This document shows, in pieces, positions 7,043 through 18,327 of a DNA stretch of 64,000 nt. The DNA is from an uncultured Chitinophaga sp. GTDB taxonomy: Bacteria > Bacteroidota > Bacteroidia > Chitinophagales > Chitinophagaceae. Below the pieces are notes generated by a model that was not told where the DNA came from, did no database searches, and saw nothing but the letters and a program-made list of their open reading frames with translations. The translations under genes and the position numbers were made by a program. The stretch is taken from positions 124,001-188,000 of the forward strand of contig NZ_CAMLHC010000011.1 of NCBI RefSeq assembly GCF_946479755.1. Direction: 5' to 3'. Every line of letters begins with the position of its first letter. Position 1 is the first letter of the stretch.

Positions 7043-10000
7043 ATGAAGAGAAAAGATTTCCCCATGCAATACCGGCATTGTTGCCGCTGCAGGAGTATTT
7101 ATCTATGTATACTAATCTACTTCCTGCCACTATTCTCGGCCGCACAAAACAGTTATTTAAATACTAAAAACGTGTTACTACCTTCCCCAAGTGTGGCAGC
7201 GATACAGCGTTATGGTAACTGGCCGTTAGGAAGTTTTACTGGTACTCCATCGATAAGTATACCATTGTTTGAAATTAACTCCGGTGATCTGACTTTTCCT
7301 GTCACTCTGGCTTATAATTCGGGAGGTGTCAGAATTAACGATGTGGGCTCAGAAGTAGGGATAGGATGGACGCTGAGAGCTGGCGGGGTTATTACCAGAA
7401 CAATGATGGGAGGGCAGGTAGACGAAAACACCAGCGACGGCTTTTGGGCGAGATTCCCGATTACTTTTATACCCAATGATCCCTATGCGGAGTTTGACAG
7501 AATTAACCTGTACAGTTCCGGAAAGCTGGATGCGCAGCCTGATTTATTCAATTATAATGTTTCGTCGTTGAGCGGGCGGTTCGCATTTGACAATCACAAA
7601 AATGTATATGAATTCCCTTATACCGGGTTGAAGATTACCCCCACACAGCAGACGAGTTATCAGAATACCTACACAGGTATTACTGTAGGAAACGCCATCG
7701 TCGGGTTTACATTAACGGATCATAATGGAGTGCAATACCAGTTTTTTACACCTGAGTTATCGGTGACAACCCCATACATCTACAAAGACAATGAGACGAG
7801 TCCGCTGCCTCCGGACGACTATATACACGTATCAGAAAGCTACATCTTTAACTGGCAATTGACCAGTATCATTAGTGCCAACAAAAATGATACAATTCGT
7901 TTTGAGTATGAACCAACAGATACTTATTATTGGACATCCGGTTCAAGTGAGGTACATCAGTCCAAGCAGATTGAGGGTAATATTACGCCTGTTTTGTCAC
8001 CTTATATCACCCGTACCAACCTGAAAAACCAGGTCCGGTCGCAACGCCTTAAGTTTATACGTTTCGGTGACGGGTATCTGCAGTTTTATACCAATACAGA
8101 TCGCAAAGACGTTCAGCAGGGAAAACGATTAGACAGTATTGCGTTATATAATACACAGAACATCCGGATCAGGGCCTTTAATTTCGACTACCAGTATCTG
8201 TATAACACAGGGATGTATACAGATGCACAGGTACCGGGAACTGCACAAAAAGAAGACCTCCGGCTGATGTTGAGGAGCGTAAGAGAGGCAGGTAGCGGCG
8301 GATTGGCCCTGCCACCTTATTTATTCGAATACGAACATTCCAAAGGGCTGCCTTCCAGGCTTTTGTCCGGAGGGGACATCTGGGGATTTGCCAATGGGAT
8401 TACCTATACAGGAATAGGTGATAGCCTTAATACGAGAGGATTTGACGATTTTCCGAATTATCAGAGTGACATAGTCAGGTTAAAAAAACCTGACTATACA
8501 TTTGCCAGCCAGGCCTCACTGAAAGAAATACGATATCCTTCCGGCGGTCGTACTACGTTTGAGTATGAGCCTCATTTCCGTACACCGGTGTCTACTACGA
8601 CAGCGGTGGAGAAGTGTGAAGGGAACATAAATGCGGTATTCACCGGTGTCCAATTTGCGCCACCCAGACCTAATGATCCGGACGCGCCTGCGCCTCCGAA
8701 GTTCAGGATTTCCGGATCTTCGGTAAGTACCTATATGAGGGTGTCTCTTGATGCTAATTATAATAGCTTTCCTCCCGGCTACTACTTTGAAATAAGGGAC
8801 AGCGCTACGAATAACCTGATTCATACCTGGAACAAAACTTCGTTGGGATGTGATGAATATACCATGAGTCCTTATCCTACTTGCGTAAAGTATTTGACGC
8901 TTGCTCCGGGGACTTATTATATCTATCCAAAGAATGACGGACAACCTGCTGATGGCAGCAGTGCTTATTGCAAAGTTGAAATTCCTCCATTCAATTGCCA
9001 TACAGAATATATTGTTACAACTGACAGTATTGCCGCCGGAGGAATAAGATTAAAACAGGCACTTGATGTGGACAATGTTTCTGGGAAAAGTATTTTGAAA
9101 GTTTATGAATACAGCAATGGCGTTAGCCCCCCATGGAGAGGAGACTATTATTATGAGCGGGATGCTGAATACTATTATTCCACTGCCGAAGTACAGCGAC
9201 GCTCAAAGGAGAAAGAGCGCGTCATTTCTTTCAATAGTCATTATCCCATTCTTGATATGGCTGGAGGCTTTGTGGGGTATGGAAATGTAAAGGAAATCCA
9301 AAAAGACCCGGTTACAGGCGCTGTCAACGGTTATACATTGCTATCATTTGATAACCAGATAGATGATTCTCCCGCTGCGGAGGGATATAAGATGATACCT
9401 TATCCTCCGTTTACTGGTGCCAGCTGGACGTATGGCCGTTCCTTGGGTAAACGCATCTACAGGATTAATGGAACCGATACTAGCCTTATTAGTGAGGAAA
9501 AAAGAAGTTATTCCAATCTGAAAAAGAAAGGAAGTGCCACAGGGGAAGCTTTTTTTACTACTTCATATCTTCTTCCCGGCAGCCAGTTCCCCTACCTTTG
9601 GAATTCAAATCACCATGAATACCAGCTGCAGGAGTATGTCAAGCATAGCTCTTTTAGTTATATTTCTGCTTATAGTACATTGGATAGTGTGGTAATGCTG
9701 GAGTATGGAGGGAATGGTCCTGTAATAATAAAAAAAGAGCACTATACCTATGATACGACAACGACATTGTTAAAACAGGTCCGGACCAATGACAGCAGGG
9801 GGGATCTTGTAATTACCAACTTCACCAGGCCAGGAGATTACGGCGTACTAACCGGATCAGATGCTGTGACAACAGGAATAAAACTGTTGCAGCAGCAACA
9901 TATTTATGCTCCTGAAATAGAGATGCGCAAATATCGCGCAAATGCGGACGGCACAAACCAGCAATTGTTGTCAGCGTTTTATATGATGTACAGGCCCGAT

Positions 10001-10522
10001 GTGCCCGAAAAGAGTAAGGTGTTCAGCGTGCAGGGAGCCATACCTTTGGGTAATTTTGTTCCTTCCGGTAACGTTGGCGGGAGCGTAGTCAAAGATGATC
10101 GTTACGAAGAACGTATCTCCTTCAATCAATATGATTCCCGTGGAAATCTACTGGAGCAGCAGAAAACCAATGATGCCGAAGAAGCTTATTTCTGGGGGTA
10201 TAAGGGACGTTATCCGGTAGCACGGGTAATTGGAGCAAATTACAATACTGCCAAACAATTCGTTGATCAGAAGATACTGGATAATCCTATTGATGATGCT
10301 CAACTGAGGGCTGAGGTAAATAAGCTGAGGAACAACCTGCCAGGCGCAATGGTAACCACTTATAGCTATATACCATTAAAGGGAATAAGTTCCGAGACTG
10401 ATCCTTCCGGGATAACTACTTATTATGAATATGACAGCCTCGGAAGACTGAAGTTGATTAGAGATCATGATGGGAAAGTATTAAAACAATTTGATTATCA
10501 ATATCAACAGCCAACTAATTAA
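7043..10522 (+). CDS. secreted RHS/YD-repeat family protein (large, no toxin tip)
   Basis: About 1159 residues. I chose the start that gives MKRKDFPMQ because it leads into the hydrophobic segment [17 protein letters not shown], a typical signal peptide ending at Ala-Gln; an upstream ATG would add 18 residues of unlikely sequence. The mature N-terminus ([20 protein letters not shown]...[16 protein letters not shown]...VGIGWTL) is the pattern found at the head of Bacteroidota RHS proteins, and the C-terminus has YD-repeat-like text ([25 protein letters not shown]). It has no RHS core or C-terminal effector domain of its own and ends two bases before the next gene, which has both. The two probably form one extracellular shell-like structure encoded as two polypeptides, or a delivery partner for the second. 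Base composition is lower in GC than the flanking housekeeping genes. Confidence 0.8.
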   Translation: MKRKDFPMQYRHCCRCRSIYLCILIYFLPLFSAAQNSYLNTKNVLLPSPSVAAIQRYGNWPLGSFTGTPSISIPLFEINSGDLTFPVTLAYNSGGVRINDVGSEVGIGWTLRAGGVITRTMMGGQVDENTSDGFWARFPITFIPNDPYAEFDRINLYSSGKLDAQPDLFNYNVSSLSGRFAFDNHKNVYEFPYTGLKITPTQQTSYQNTYTGITVGNAIVGFTLTDHNGVQYQFFTPELSVTTPYIYKDNETSPLPPDDYIHVSESYIFNWQLTSIISANKNDTIRFEYEPTDTYYWTSGSSEVHQSKQIEGNITPVLSPYITRTNLKNQVRSQRLKFIRFGDGYLQFYTNTDRKDVQQGKRLDSIALYNTQNIRIRAFNFDYQYLYNTGMYTDAQVPGTAQKEDLRLMLRSVREAGSGGLALPPYLFEYEHSKGLPSRLLSGGDIWGFANGITYTGIGDSLNTRGFDDFPNYQSDIVRLKKPDYTFASQASLKEIRYPSGGRTTFEYEPHFRTPVSTTTAVEKCEGNINAVFTGVQFAPPRPNDPDAPAPPKFRISGSSVSTYMRVSLDANYNSFPPGYYFEIRDSATNNLIHTWNKTSLGCDEYTMSPYPTCVKYLTLAPGTYYIYPKNDGQPADGSSAYCKVEIPPFNCHTEYIVTTDSIAAGGIRLKQALDVDNVSGKSILKVYEYSNGVSPPWRGDYYYERDAEYYYSTAEVQRRSKEKERVISFNSHYPILDMAGGFVGYGNVKEIQKDPVTGAVNGYTLLSFDNQIDDSPAAEGYKMIPYPPFTGASWTYGRSLGKRIYRINGTDTSLISEEKRSYSNLKKKGSATGEAFFTTSYLLPGSQFPYLWNSNHHEYQLQEYVKHSSFSYISAYSTLDSVVMLEYGGNGPVIIKKEHYTYDTTTTLLKQVRTNDSRGDLVITNFTRPGDYGVLTGSDAVTTGIKLLQQQHIYAPEIEMRKYRANADGTNQQLLSAFYMMYRPDVPEKSKVFSVQGAIPLGNFVPSGNVGGSVVKDDRYEERISFNQYDSRGNLLEQQKTNDAEEAYFWGYKGRYPVARVIGANYNTAKQFVDQKILDNPIDDAQLRAEVNKLRNNLPGAMVTTYSYIPLKGISSETDPSGITTYYEYDSLGRLKLIRDHDGKVLKQFDYQYQQPTN

Positions 10523-10524
10523 GT

Positions 10525-13500
10525 ATGTGCAAGTGTATGGATAAATCGTTTTTTTTGCGACAATCATTTATTGGTTATACCATAGGATTTATTACGGCTT
10601 TTTCTGCGCTGACAACTGTGACTGCGCAAACTCCTGTAGCTACCACGAAGCCCGTTGCTGTACCATTGGCTCCTCCTGGCCCTTATGCGACCTCCACAGT
10701 AAACTATATTCGTACATGGGAGCCGGTAGTATCTACTTCCGATACTGCGTATGTGACCATGATGACCCGTACACCGGACCAGGTACGACAAATGACGCAA
10801 TATTTTGATGGTCTCGGTCGTCCGATACAAGTTGTATCAAAAGCAGCGAGTATCAGCGGAAGAGATGTGATTACTCCCATTGTTTACGATGCTTTCGGAA
10901 GGGAGCAAGCTAAATACCTGCCATATACTGCCTCTACTGGTGATGGCCGTTTTAAAACAGACCCGTTTAACGAACAAAAAAGTTTCTATCAGTCTGTGAT
11001 GCCCGGGGAACAGGTATACTATAACAGGGTGGACTATGAAGCCTCTCCGTTAAACAGAACCCTGAAGATATATGGGCCGGGAGCCAGTTGGGCCAAAAAT
11101 GACCCATCAGGTGTGGAACGAGGAGGCAACAAACCAATTGAATCCCGATATCATGCTAATACCACAGCTGATTCTGTGAGGGCATGGTATCTTGCCGGTG
11201 GTCAGATAATACCGGTAAGTGGCACCGGGCAGATTTACCAGGCAGGGGAGTTAAGTAAGCACATAACCATTGATGAAGCAGGAAATCAACAAGTCGAATA
11301 CAAAGACAAAGAAGGCAGAGTGGTGATGCAAAAAGGGCAAGTAACGACTACACCTGGGTCGGCACATATGGGATGGTTGTGCACCTACTATGTTTATGAC
11401 CAGTTGGGCAATCTTCGCTTCGTCATTCCCCCCAAAGTAACAGAGATGGCGATCAACGGTAATTGGACGATTACACCGGAGATCGCAAACGAGCTTTGTT
11501 TTATATATCGTTATGACAACCGTAGCCGGATGATTGTAAAAAAGGTTCCCGGTGCAGATTCTACCGAGATGGTATATGATTTGAGAGACAGATTAGTCTT
11601 TAGTCGAGACGGTAAAATGAAGGGTAAATATTGGATTGCTACATTTTATGACAACCTGAACCGACCCTTACTCGTAGCTCAGTATAAAAACTATAACGCT
11701 AGTCGCGAAACATTGCAAACGGCAGTTAATAATTCGGATAAAAACACTCAAAATATCAGTTATAATTTCCCCGCTTCTGCAAATCTGATTTTGGATACTT
11801 TTGATGGGAAATCTCTCTATCAAGCTACCAGTAGTATTGATCTGGTCGATGGTTTTGAGACCCTTGCTGGTACTGAAACGCAGTTTGAAATTAATGCTGG
11901 CGCAGTTAGTGGTAGTACTATTATAGCAGCGTCGTATTCACTGCCCGGTATTTCTGGTGATTCGCTTATGCCCATGGTGTATTCTTATTACGATAGTTAT
12001 ACGTTTTCCGGAGTGCAGGCATATGAAATGAAAGATATTTCCCGGCCACAATCTGATGGTAGCCCCAATGCACAGCCGTTGCCGGTTACCGGAAGTAATA
12101 ATACAAAGGGACTTACGACAGGGACAAAAGTAAGAATACTTGGTACGGACAGGTGGCTGACGACAACTCTTTACTATGATAATAAACATCGGCCGATACA
12201 AACGCTGGCTGAAAACATTTCCGGGGGGCTTGATGTTGTTACCACAATGTATGACTTTAGCGGCAAAGTAATAAGTACGTACCATCGGCAAAAGAATCTG
12301 CTTAGTCGAATAAATCCGCAAACTTCGATATTGACAATGTTGGCTTATGATGCGGGGGGCAGGCTCATAAGAATTAAGAAAAGACTGAACGATACTACTG
12401 CCGCAGGAGATAAGATTGTTGCCATTAATACGTATAATGAGATGGGGGAGCTTAGAACAAAACGTTTGGGTGTTATTGGAAATTCACAACTTGAAACCCT
12501 GACTTATGACTATAATGTCCGGGGTTGGCTTGTTGGTATTAATAAATCTTTTGTCAGTACTTCGGGCAACACAGATAATTGGTTCGGGCAAACACTTGCT
12601 TATGATTCGGGATTTACGAATGTTACTTATAATGGTAATATAGCGGGAAGCGTCTGGAAGAGCAGGAGTGATGGCATCGCCAGGGCTTATGGCTTCAACT
12701 ATGATAAGCTTAATCGTTTAATTGCAGCTTCATTTACCCAGCAAAATAGTGGTAGTAATGCCTGGACGAATGATCAGAAGGACTTTTCGGTGAGTAATCT
12801 GACTTTTGATGCAAATGGTAATATTTTGTCAATGGATCAGAAAGGCATGATAGGTGCCACACCTGGAAATATTGATCGCCTTGTTTATAACTATCGGCCG
12901 GGCGCTAATAAATTAAAGTCGGTTTCGGATACCTGTAATTCGGCGAGTGCTAAACTAGGAGACTTTGTTGATGGGGTAAATGGAGGGGACGACTACGATT
13001 ACGATGTTGATGGTAACCTTATCAAAGACCTTAATAAAAATATTACCAGTGTTGTCTATAATTACCTGAATTTGCCAGATAGTATTGTTGTTGCGGGAAA
13101 AGGGCGAATCAAATTTTTGTATGATGCGACTGGCAGGAAGTTACGTAAAATAGTTACCGACAATACGAATAGCTTGCCCCGGGTAATTGTCACAGATTAT
13201 ATAGGCGGATCTGTATACCAAAACGATACCTTACAGTTTTTGATGCACGAGGAAGGAAGAATACGCCCGTTAATGAAGGGCAATCAGCCGGCGCAGTATG
13301 TGTATGACTATTTTTTACGGGATCATCTCGGGAATGTTAGAACTGTACTCACAGACCAAACAGACTTTACGATATATGCAGCCAGTATGGAAACCGATGC
13401 TGCTGCCAGGGAGACTGCTACATTTAGTAATATTGATGCGACGCGAGTGGACAGGCCGGTTGGGTATCCTGATGACAGGAGTGCCGGACCCAATAAATCG

Positions 13501-15099
13501 GTGGCTAAATTGACAGCGGTTGGGCCTGGACGAAAAGTAGGACCTTCTATTGTGTTACGTGTGATGGCTGGAGATACAATACAAATAAGTGCAAAGGCAT
13601 TTTATAAATCTGGTGGGCCTGTGAATAACAATAAGGCAGAAAGTAATGCTGAAAATATCCTGGCCGACCTTGTTCATGCGTTCAATGGTCAAGGTTACAC
13701 GGATAACGGTATTCACAACGCAGGAGATGTTAGTAATTTTACTCCTTTTAGCAGCAATTTCTATAATAACGACTATCGGCGCCTGAAAGAAAAGGAGAAC
13801 CCAAATGTCGAGAAATCAACGGAGCAAAGGCCTAAAGCTTATTTGAATTTTGTTATGTTCGATGAGGACTTTAAAATGGTGGAGGAAAATAGTGGGGTAA
13901 GACAATTGCGGGCAGAGCCGGATCAGTTGCAATCACTAGGTCAGGGAGAAATGATAATAAAGAAAACAGGTTTTATATATGCTTACACCAGCAATGAAAG
14001 TCCTCAGGATGTCTATTTTGATAACGTAACTGTAGGACTTAACTCCGGGCCATTGCTGGAGGAAGCACACTACTATCCATTTGGTTTGGTCATGGCTGGT
14101 ATTAGCTACAACTCCCTTAGAGGTACTAATTACCCGGAAAATAAATTCAAATATAATGGAAAGGAATTGCAAAATAAGGAGTTTTCCGATGGAAGTGGTT
14201 TGGAGTGGCATGACTATGGTGCCAGAATGTATGACCACCAATTAGGAAGATGGCATTCGGTAGATCAGCTTACCGATAAACATCCGAATTGGACTCCCTA
14301 TAACTATGTGGTCAATAATCCCATGCTTTTAGTTGATCCGGATGGAAGAGACTGGAGAATTACCATGACTAAAGATAAGAATGGCGATACCCACTATGGT
14401 ATTACATTTACCGGGGTGATTTACAATTCGAGTGGGAAAAAATATGATGTCAAGAGGTTTGAGAGTACCATAAAAAAACAAATAGAGTATGTCTTTAATG
14501 TAAAGACCTTTGATGATGATGGAAAGACGGTGACATCCAATATTGATGTCAATCTTAAAACGGTGTCCGCCCTGGAGGAGATAAGTAATACTGATCATAT
14601 TATTGATATTATAGATCCTGAATCGGATAATAGTCCAATGGGGAATGCGAAAGAAGCTACAGGAAGATCTCCTTTCGGAGGACTGAGGTCGTATATTAAC
14701 TATAATAACCTTAATAAGATAATGTCTGGAGAAGATCCCAATACTGTGCCGCATGAGCTGGGACATACTGCAGGATTGATACATCCAAATGAATACAATG
14801 AAACCAGTCGCTGGAGTGCTTCGCAGCAGTACCTAAATACTACGGTGAACCCAGATAACAAGTATAATCTGATGTGGCCTTTTTTTGCACTTGATAGATG
14901 GCATATTTTCCACAAAGATGCACTTAGCTTGAGCGCAACACAGCTGAGACTAATGTATTCCAACTACATTGATGGGAAGTTGAATAGACAGCGAAATTTC
15001 AAAACAAATTTGTATTTTATTCCCATGTCACTTCCAGGGCCCATCCCCTGGATTAACATCATTAAAACCAGGGGAGGACTTAAATATAATCCAGAATGA
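10525..15099 (+). CDS. RHS-core polymorphic toxin with C-terminal metzincin-like metalloprotease domain
   Basis: A 1524-residue secreted protein. A signal peptide ([21 protein letters not shown]) is followed by [22 protein letters not shown], the DUF6443-like start found in Bacteroidota RHS proteins, and many YD repeats. The RHS-associated core spans about residues 1183-1272 ([13 protein letters not shown]...YNGKELQ...YDYGAR-like [19 protein letters not shown]...[16 protein letters not shown]). After the DPDG boundary a unique ~250-residue tip carries [11 protein letters not shown] (H1410, E1411, H1414, H1420), the HExxHxxGxxH zinc site of metzincin-type proteases, with a later LMWPF that could serve as Met-turn. 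The tip is thus a probable protease toxin. Two small genes follow, the first overlapping by four bases, as expected for immunity genes. The target protein is unknown. Confidence 0.88.
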   Translation: MCKCMDKSFFLRQSFIGYTIGFITAFSALTTVTAQTPVATTKPVAVPLAPPGPYATSTVNYIRTWEPVVSTSDTAYVTMMTRTPDQVRQMTQYFDGLGRPIQVVSKAASISGRDVITPIVYDAFGREQAKYLPYTASTGDGRFKTDPFNEQKSFYQSVMPGEQVYYNRVDYEASPLNRTLKIYGPGASWAKNDPSGVERGGNKPIESRYHANTTADSVRAWYLAGGQIIPVSGTGQIYQAGELSKHITIDEAGNQQVEYKDKEGRVVMQKGQVTTTPGSAHMGWLCTYYVYDQLGNLRFVIPPKVTEMAINGNWTITPEIANELCFIYRYDNRSRMIVKKVPGADSTEMVYDLRDRLVFSRDGKMKGKYWIATFYDNLNRPLLVAQYKNYNASRETLQTAVNNSDKNTQNISYNFPASANLILDTFDGKSLYQATSSIDLVDGFETLAGTETQFEINAGAVSGSTIIAASYSLPGISGDSLMPMVYSYYDSYTFSGVQAYEMKDISRPQSDGSPNAQPLPVTGSNNTKGLTTGTKVRILGTDRWLTTTLYYDNKHRPIQTLAENISGGLDVVTTMYDFSGKVISTYHRQKNLLSRINPQTSILTMLAYDAGGRLIRIKKRLNDTTAAGDKIVAINTYNEMGELRTKRLGVIGNSQLETLTYDYNVRGWLVGINKSFVSTSGNTDNWFGQTLAYDSGFTNVTYNGNIAGSVWKSRSDGIARAYGFNYDKLNRLIAASFTQQNSGSNAWTNDQKDFSVSNLTFDANGNILSMDQKGMIGATPGNIDRLVYNYRPGANKLKSVSDTCNSASAKLGDFVDGVNGGDDYDYDVDGNLIKDLNKNITSVVYNYLNLPDSIVVAGKGRIKFLYDATGRKLRKIVTDNTNSLPRVIVTDYIGGSVYQNDTLQFLMHEEGRIRPLMKGNQPAQYVYDYFLRDHLGNVRTVLTDQTDFTIYAASMETDAAARETATFSNIDATRVDRPVGYPDDRSAGPNKSVAKLTAVGPGRKVGPSIVLRVMAGDTIQISAKAFYKSGGPVNNNKAESNAENILADLVHAFNGQGYTDNGIHNAGDVSNFTPFSSNFYNNDYRRLKEKENPNVEKSTEQRPKAYLNFVMFDEDFKMVEENSGVRQLRAEPDQLQSLGQGEMIIKKTGFIYAYTSNESPQDVYFDNVTVGLNSGPLLEEAHYYPFGLVMAGISYNSLRGTNYPENKFKYNGKELQNKEFSDGSGLEWHDYGARMYDHQLGRWHSVDQLTDKHPNWTPYNYVVNNPMLLVDPDGRDWRITMTKDKNGDTHYGITFTGVIYNSSGKKYDVKRFESTIKKQIEYVFNVKTFDDDGKTVTSNIDVNLKTVSALEEISNTDHIIDIIDPESDNSPMGNAKEATGRSPFGGLRSYINYNNLNKIMSGEDPNTVPHELGHTAGLIHPNEYNETSRWSASQQYLNTTVNPDNKYNLMWPFFALDRWHIFHKDALSLSATQLRLMYSNYIDGKLNRQRNFKTNLYFIPMSLPGPIPWINIIKTRGGLKYNPE

Positions 15100-15500
15100 G
15101 TATGAAGAATATAATATATCTTGTATGTAGTCTAGTGGCTATTTTTTTTACCGCTTCCTGTAACCTGTTCTGTACCGGTAAAAAAATTAACTTTGGACTT
15201 ATTTATGCCAACGCAAATGATTCTATCCAAATCACTGTTGACAATAAAGTAGTTGCTCAGAAAATAGTAAAAAATGATCTGTTGGGAAATTTCGGGGATA
15301 AGAAAAATCGGCTGGCGGTTGTGTGTTTAACAAAAGACTCTGTCCTGGTTAGTATTAGCATCAATGAGCGAGATACATCCTTTTATCTTCACCCAAAGAA
15401 AATAAAAGAATGTTACGTGGGTAGTACTATCCGGAAAATAATTAAGGTATACATCAACTACGAAATTGGCGGGCTCGGAGATAATAGCCCCTTCCGGTAA
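15096..15500 (+). CDS. small lipoprotein, candidate immunity protein for the RHS metalloprotease
   Basis: A 134-residue protein with the lipoprotein signal [20 protein letters not shown]: a charged N-terminus, hydrophobic stretch and lipobox TASC. The mature part has no family I recognise; it is rich in short beta-type segments ([32 protein letters not shown]). Its start overlaps the stop of the RHS toxin gene by four bases, so its synthesis is coupled to the toxin. A periplasmic or surface lipoprotein would be well placed to neutralise an extracellular or periplasmic protease. The immunity role rests on position only. Confidence 0.65.
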   Translation: MSMKNIIYLVCSLVAIFFTASCNLFCTGKKINFGLIYANANDSIQITVDNKVVAQKIVKNDLLGNFGDKKNRLAVVCLTKDSVLVSISINERDTSFYLHPKKIKECYVGSTIRKIIKVYINYEIGGLGDNSPFR

Positions 15501-15559
15501 CTGATTTTTATATAGAACCGGCTATTAAAGCATGTCAATTCCACCAGGGAATAATAAAA

Positions 15560-16000
15560 ATGAAAATAGGTTTTACACAAGAAATCTCTAATGAGATAGT
15601 ATCAATAGTTAGATTTGTAGTGAATGCGGAGGAGAAGATAGAAGTTTTTTTTGAAAGCAAAAGTTATGGTGCTGATCTCGATGATCTTATCATAAGGATG
15701 GTATGTGTTTCTCCAAAGTTTGAAGCCTTCTTCAAGCCGAAGCGTCCTACATACAGGGAAGAAGCTAAGGTGTATGTTCACAAAGGACTACAGGTAAGTA
15801 GCCCGGCCAAATATTTGTCTTTTGATCTAAGGATGCAGTATGATAAATACTTAAATGCGGCTAAACCCCAGCCACTGTTCGCGACCGATTTGATGAACTC
15901 GCTGGATACAATCAGTACTGTAAAAAAAATTAAAGACTTTGATCTGGTGGCATTTAAAAAGGATTTCGCTATAATAATAGAAAAAATTGGTTGGCTGTAG
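15560..16000 (+). CDS. Imm44-like immunity protein (tentative family)
   Basis: A 146-residue soluble protein with no signal peptide. The pattern EISNEIVSIVRFVVNAEEKIEVFFESKSYGADLDDLIIRMVCVSP, then FEAFFKPKRPTYREEAKVYVH, resembles from memory the Imm44 family of immunity proteins, which are common behind Bacteroidota polymorphic toxins. It lies 59 bases after the lipoprotein gene in the toxin's direction. If the call is right, it may protect against a different toxin tip and be an orphan kept from an earlier cassette, because a cytosolic immunity protein is a less obvious partner for a protease that also has a lipoprotein candidate. The family assignment would need a profile search. Confidence 0.6.
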   Translation: MKIGFTQEISNEIVSIVRFVVNAEEKIEVFFESKSYGADLDDLIIRMVCVSPKFEAFFKPKRPTYREEAKVYVHKGLQVSSPAKYLSFDLRMQYDKYLNAAKPQPLFATDLMNSLDTISTVKKIKDFDLVAFKKDFAIIIEKIGWL

Positions 16001-16018
16001 CGAAACTTGAGTAAATGA

Positions 16019-16681
16019 TTAATTGAGCTTTTCAAGTATTTCAGCATATTTGTCATTGGAGGTTTGTAGTTTGTCAGTTAGTGATGATATCATATTTAAC
16101 GAGTCAATTTTGTGTTGATCAAGTAGGTCTAGGTTGTTTAGTTTTATTACAGTACCAGACATGCAGACCATAATCATGCCTTTTTCTCCTCCCATTTCAG
16201 AATAATCAATATCGACGGCAATAATGGCATTGCCACCCATTCTTACAGCTTTGGACCGGATTTGTTGAAGGCACAACTCCTCTCCGCCGGCTATTTTTTT
16301 GTTATATGCTTGGGATTGCATTCCAAAAAAATCTGTCCATGAAGCTCCAACTTCGGTAAACAGACCAGTACCAGTGGTACTTTGACCAGTAGCTAGCCCC
16401 AATATCTTATAATCCCAGTTGAATGGACAATGTGTGGTAATTACTGGAACATTTTTGATGTGTTCGAGGATTTCATTCTGGATCTTTTTCCTGTTTTCAA
16501 CAAATTTGCTAAAAGCTTGTTCGTATGTGTCGGAAAGGCATTTGCTGCAACCAATAATTTTTGGAGTATTATTTACTTCCGCTATTAACTCGGATTTTAC
16601 ATCACTCATCAGGGAGTTACTACTAAATACGCCGTCCTTTATTTTGGCGCCACAGTTGGGACACGAAGTTAGATTATTCAC
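16019..16681 (-). CDS. zinc-ribbon protein with YbjQ/UPF0145-like domain
   Basis: A 220-residue protein. The N-terminus has a zinc ribbon CPNCG...CSKC (cysteines near residues 7, 10, 45 and 48). After a short charged helix, the segment PVITTHCPFNWDYKILGLATGQSTTGTGL...LCLQQIRSKAVRMGGNAIIAVDIDYSEMG...MIMVCMSGTVIKL is a heavy-metal-binding YbjQ (DUF74) domain with its GxNAIIxVxxDY core. A C-terminal polar helix ends the protein. Such genes are frequently accessory and of unknown role. It is convergent with the Imm44-like gene, leaving 18 bases between the stops. Confidence 0.75.
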   Translation of the reverse strand: MNNLTSCPNCGAKIKDGVFSSNSLMSDVKSELIAEVNNTPKIIGCSKCLSDTYEQAFSKFVENRKKIQNEILEHIKNVPVITTHCPFNWDYKILGLATGQSTTGTGLFTEVGASWTDFFGMQSQAYNKKIAGGEELCLQQIRSKAVRMGGNAIIAVDIDYSEMGGEKGMIMVCMSGTVIKLNNLDLLDQHKIDSLNMISSLTDKLQTSNDKYAEILEKLN

Positions 16682-16894
16682 AGGCTATCATTTATAGTGG
16701 ACTGAGGTTTGTTTAATAAATATAAGCAATATTTCTTTAAGCTGAATACGAAGATCGGAAGTATAGTACTTCTACTCGTGGATATGATAAATGTGCTCCG
16801 CCAATGTAAATCTGTCTTATTTGGCTGAAGAGATAGGAGGTAGGATGGTAGTAAAGAACAGTTAAGGTTATAAAAAGGGAGCCACTATGTTATA

Positions 16895-17161
16895 GTGAGT
16901 AAATATGAGATTGATTTTATAACACCCTCCATCGAGGTGGCTGCCAGGAACGCAGATGTATTGCAAAGTCCACTGGACTATCTGGTTAAAGGAGTGTTGC
17001 CGGAAAGAGGGACTATATCCAATGAGGAGAAAACACAGCTCCAACAGTTCGGCCAGTTGTCACCGGAGGATAAATTACATGTGCTGGCTGTACTCGATGC
17101 TTTTATAACGAAGTCTAAACTGCAGTCTGTATGGGCAAGACCGTCAGGATGTAAAAAATAA
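16895..17161 (+). pseudogene. 5'-truncated XRE-family regulator
   Basis: An 88-residue frame from a GTG codon that directly follows an in-frame TAG. The translation VSKYEIDFITPSIEVAARNADVL continues as SPLDYLVKG and ends LSPEDKLHVLAVLDAFITKSK. This is the recognition-helix end, the SIEVA...LDYLV linker and the C-terminal helix of Bacteroidota XRE-type repressors. The first ~35-40 residues of the helix-turn-helix domain are missing and I find no matching sequence upstream in any frame, so it probably cannot bind DNA. The ORF itself is intact, so a short expressed remnant cannot be excluded. Confidence 0.6.
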
Positions 17162-17438
17162 ATCCGCGGTCAGACCTTCATCTGGGCATACACAAATCTG
17201 AGCGTCCACCGTCGCCGCATCACTAGTCACCGCCCCAGACGATTGTGAACAATCATAGTTTTGACGTTACCATTTTATTATTAAAATGATTAAATTCGAG
17301 CCAGTAAAGTTTTCTATATTAAATGCAACCCGGATAGGATAGTTGCTGTAGCAGCCCCCTCAATACCCGAGGTAGAAAAGTTTAGTAGAGCATGGCAGCG
17401 ATAGCTGGAGACTTTCCCTATTTAAATGCAAATTCCTT

Positions 17439-17963
17439 ATGAAAATGAGACGATTAACCTGTTTCAGTACAAAGAGATTTTACCTGTTATTGACATTGCT
17501 GGCTACCATAAGCCTGGGACCAGGATGTCATAAATCAAAACAGGCTGCCCCCTGCGACAGTGTATTAAGTGAAGGAATGCCTACCCAGGTGGGCCTGATG
17601 CTGATGGATGGACAATCCGGGGAGAATATTCTTTTGGCGAAAAATATTGACGTAACCACTATTAAAATTACTACAGAACCGGCAGATCTTCCTTTGGAAA
17701 AAGGCATGATTGTGAAAGAAGCAGGTTCGCCGCTGTATGGAGCGTTGATGTTTCATATTGCGGATACCAAAAAAGGCGCGTTCAAATACAAAATCAGCGT
17801 TCCCAATATAGGTAGTACTACCTTGTCTTACACCAATAGTGAAGTAAAAACGGATAATCCATGTAAACCTTTTTATATCAACGTGGCTGAACCGGCGATC
17901 GAGGACCATCAGTTTACGCTTACGCGGACAGGTAGCCGATTCATATTTAAAGTAACGATGTAA
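17439..17963 (+). CDS. hypothetical lipoprotein
   Basis: A 174-residue protein starting MKMRRLTCFSTKRFYLLL, with a hydrophobic core and the lipobox SLGPGC, so the mature protein begins at the cysteine near residue 30. The remainder looks like a small beta-sandwich (KITTEPADLPLEKGMIV, YKISVPNIGSTTLSYTN, FTLTRTGSRFIFKVTM). I do not recognise a family. It stands alone and is followed by a strong hairpin terminator. Confidence 0.6.
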   Translation: MKMRRLTCFSTKRFYLLLTLLATISLGPGCHKSKQAAPCDSVLSEGMPTQVGLMLMDGQSGENILLAKNIDVTTIKITTEPADLPLEKGMIVKEAGSPLYGALMFHIADTKKGAFKYKISVPNIGSTTLSYTNSEVKTDNPCKPFYINVAEPAIEDHQFTLTRTGSRFIFKVTM

Positions 17964-17989
17964 AACATCGATTCCAGCAAAATATTATA

Positions 17990-18026
17990 GGGTCTGACTA
18001 AAAGAAAATCTCTTTTAGTCAGACCC
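17990..18026. terminator. long perfect hairpin terminator
   Basis: GGGTCTGACTAAAAGA and its exact reverse complement, separated by five bases, form a 16-bp stem. The A/T-rich inner part of the stem can supply a U-tract in either direction. It closes the lipoprotein gene. Confidence 0.6.
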
Positions 18027-18327
18027 TGACTGTTTTACAGCGTTATGTTGATTAAGGATATACTCTAACAATGTGGGATAGAGTTTAAAACCCTGTGAGA
18101 AGGTAACAAATCCTGTTTAGAACCTGTTGTCTCCCACCAGGTAGCAGCCGTGCTTTTGCTGCTCAGAAAGTTCCTAATGGTAGTGATGTTGGTCGTGCTG
18201 CCGGTACAGGTGTAGTGATTTTCATAACATCATCACTCCCCATATTTTCAAAAATAATTCCCGATTTATTCCTTATATTAGTCTGATGTCACTTTTTGGT
18301 TAACCTGTCTAAACCCTCATTATCACT
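18027..18327. other. 301-base gap without a supported gene
   Basis: No frame on either strand has a convincing start and coding pattern. A ~50-codon open stretch on the minus strand has no start codon and no recognisable family. I see no clear promoter box for the following glycosyltransferase gene. Confidence 0.4.
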
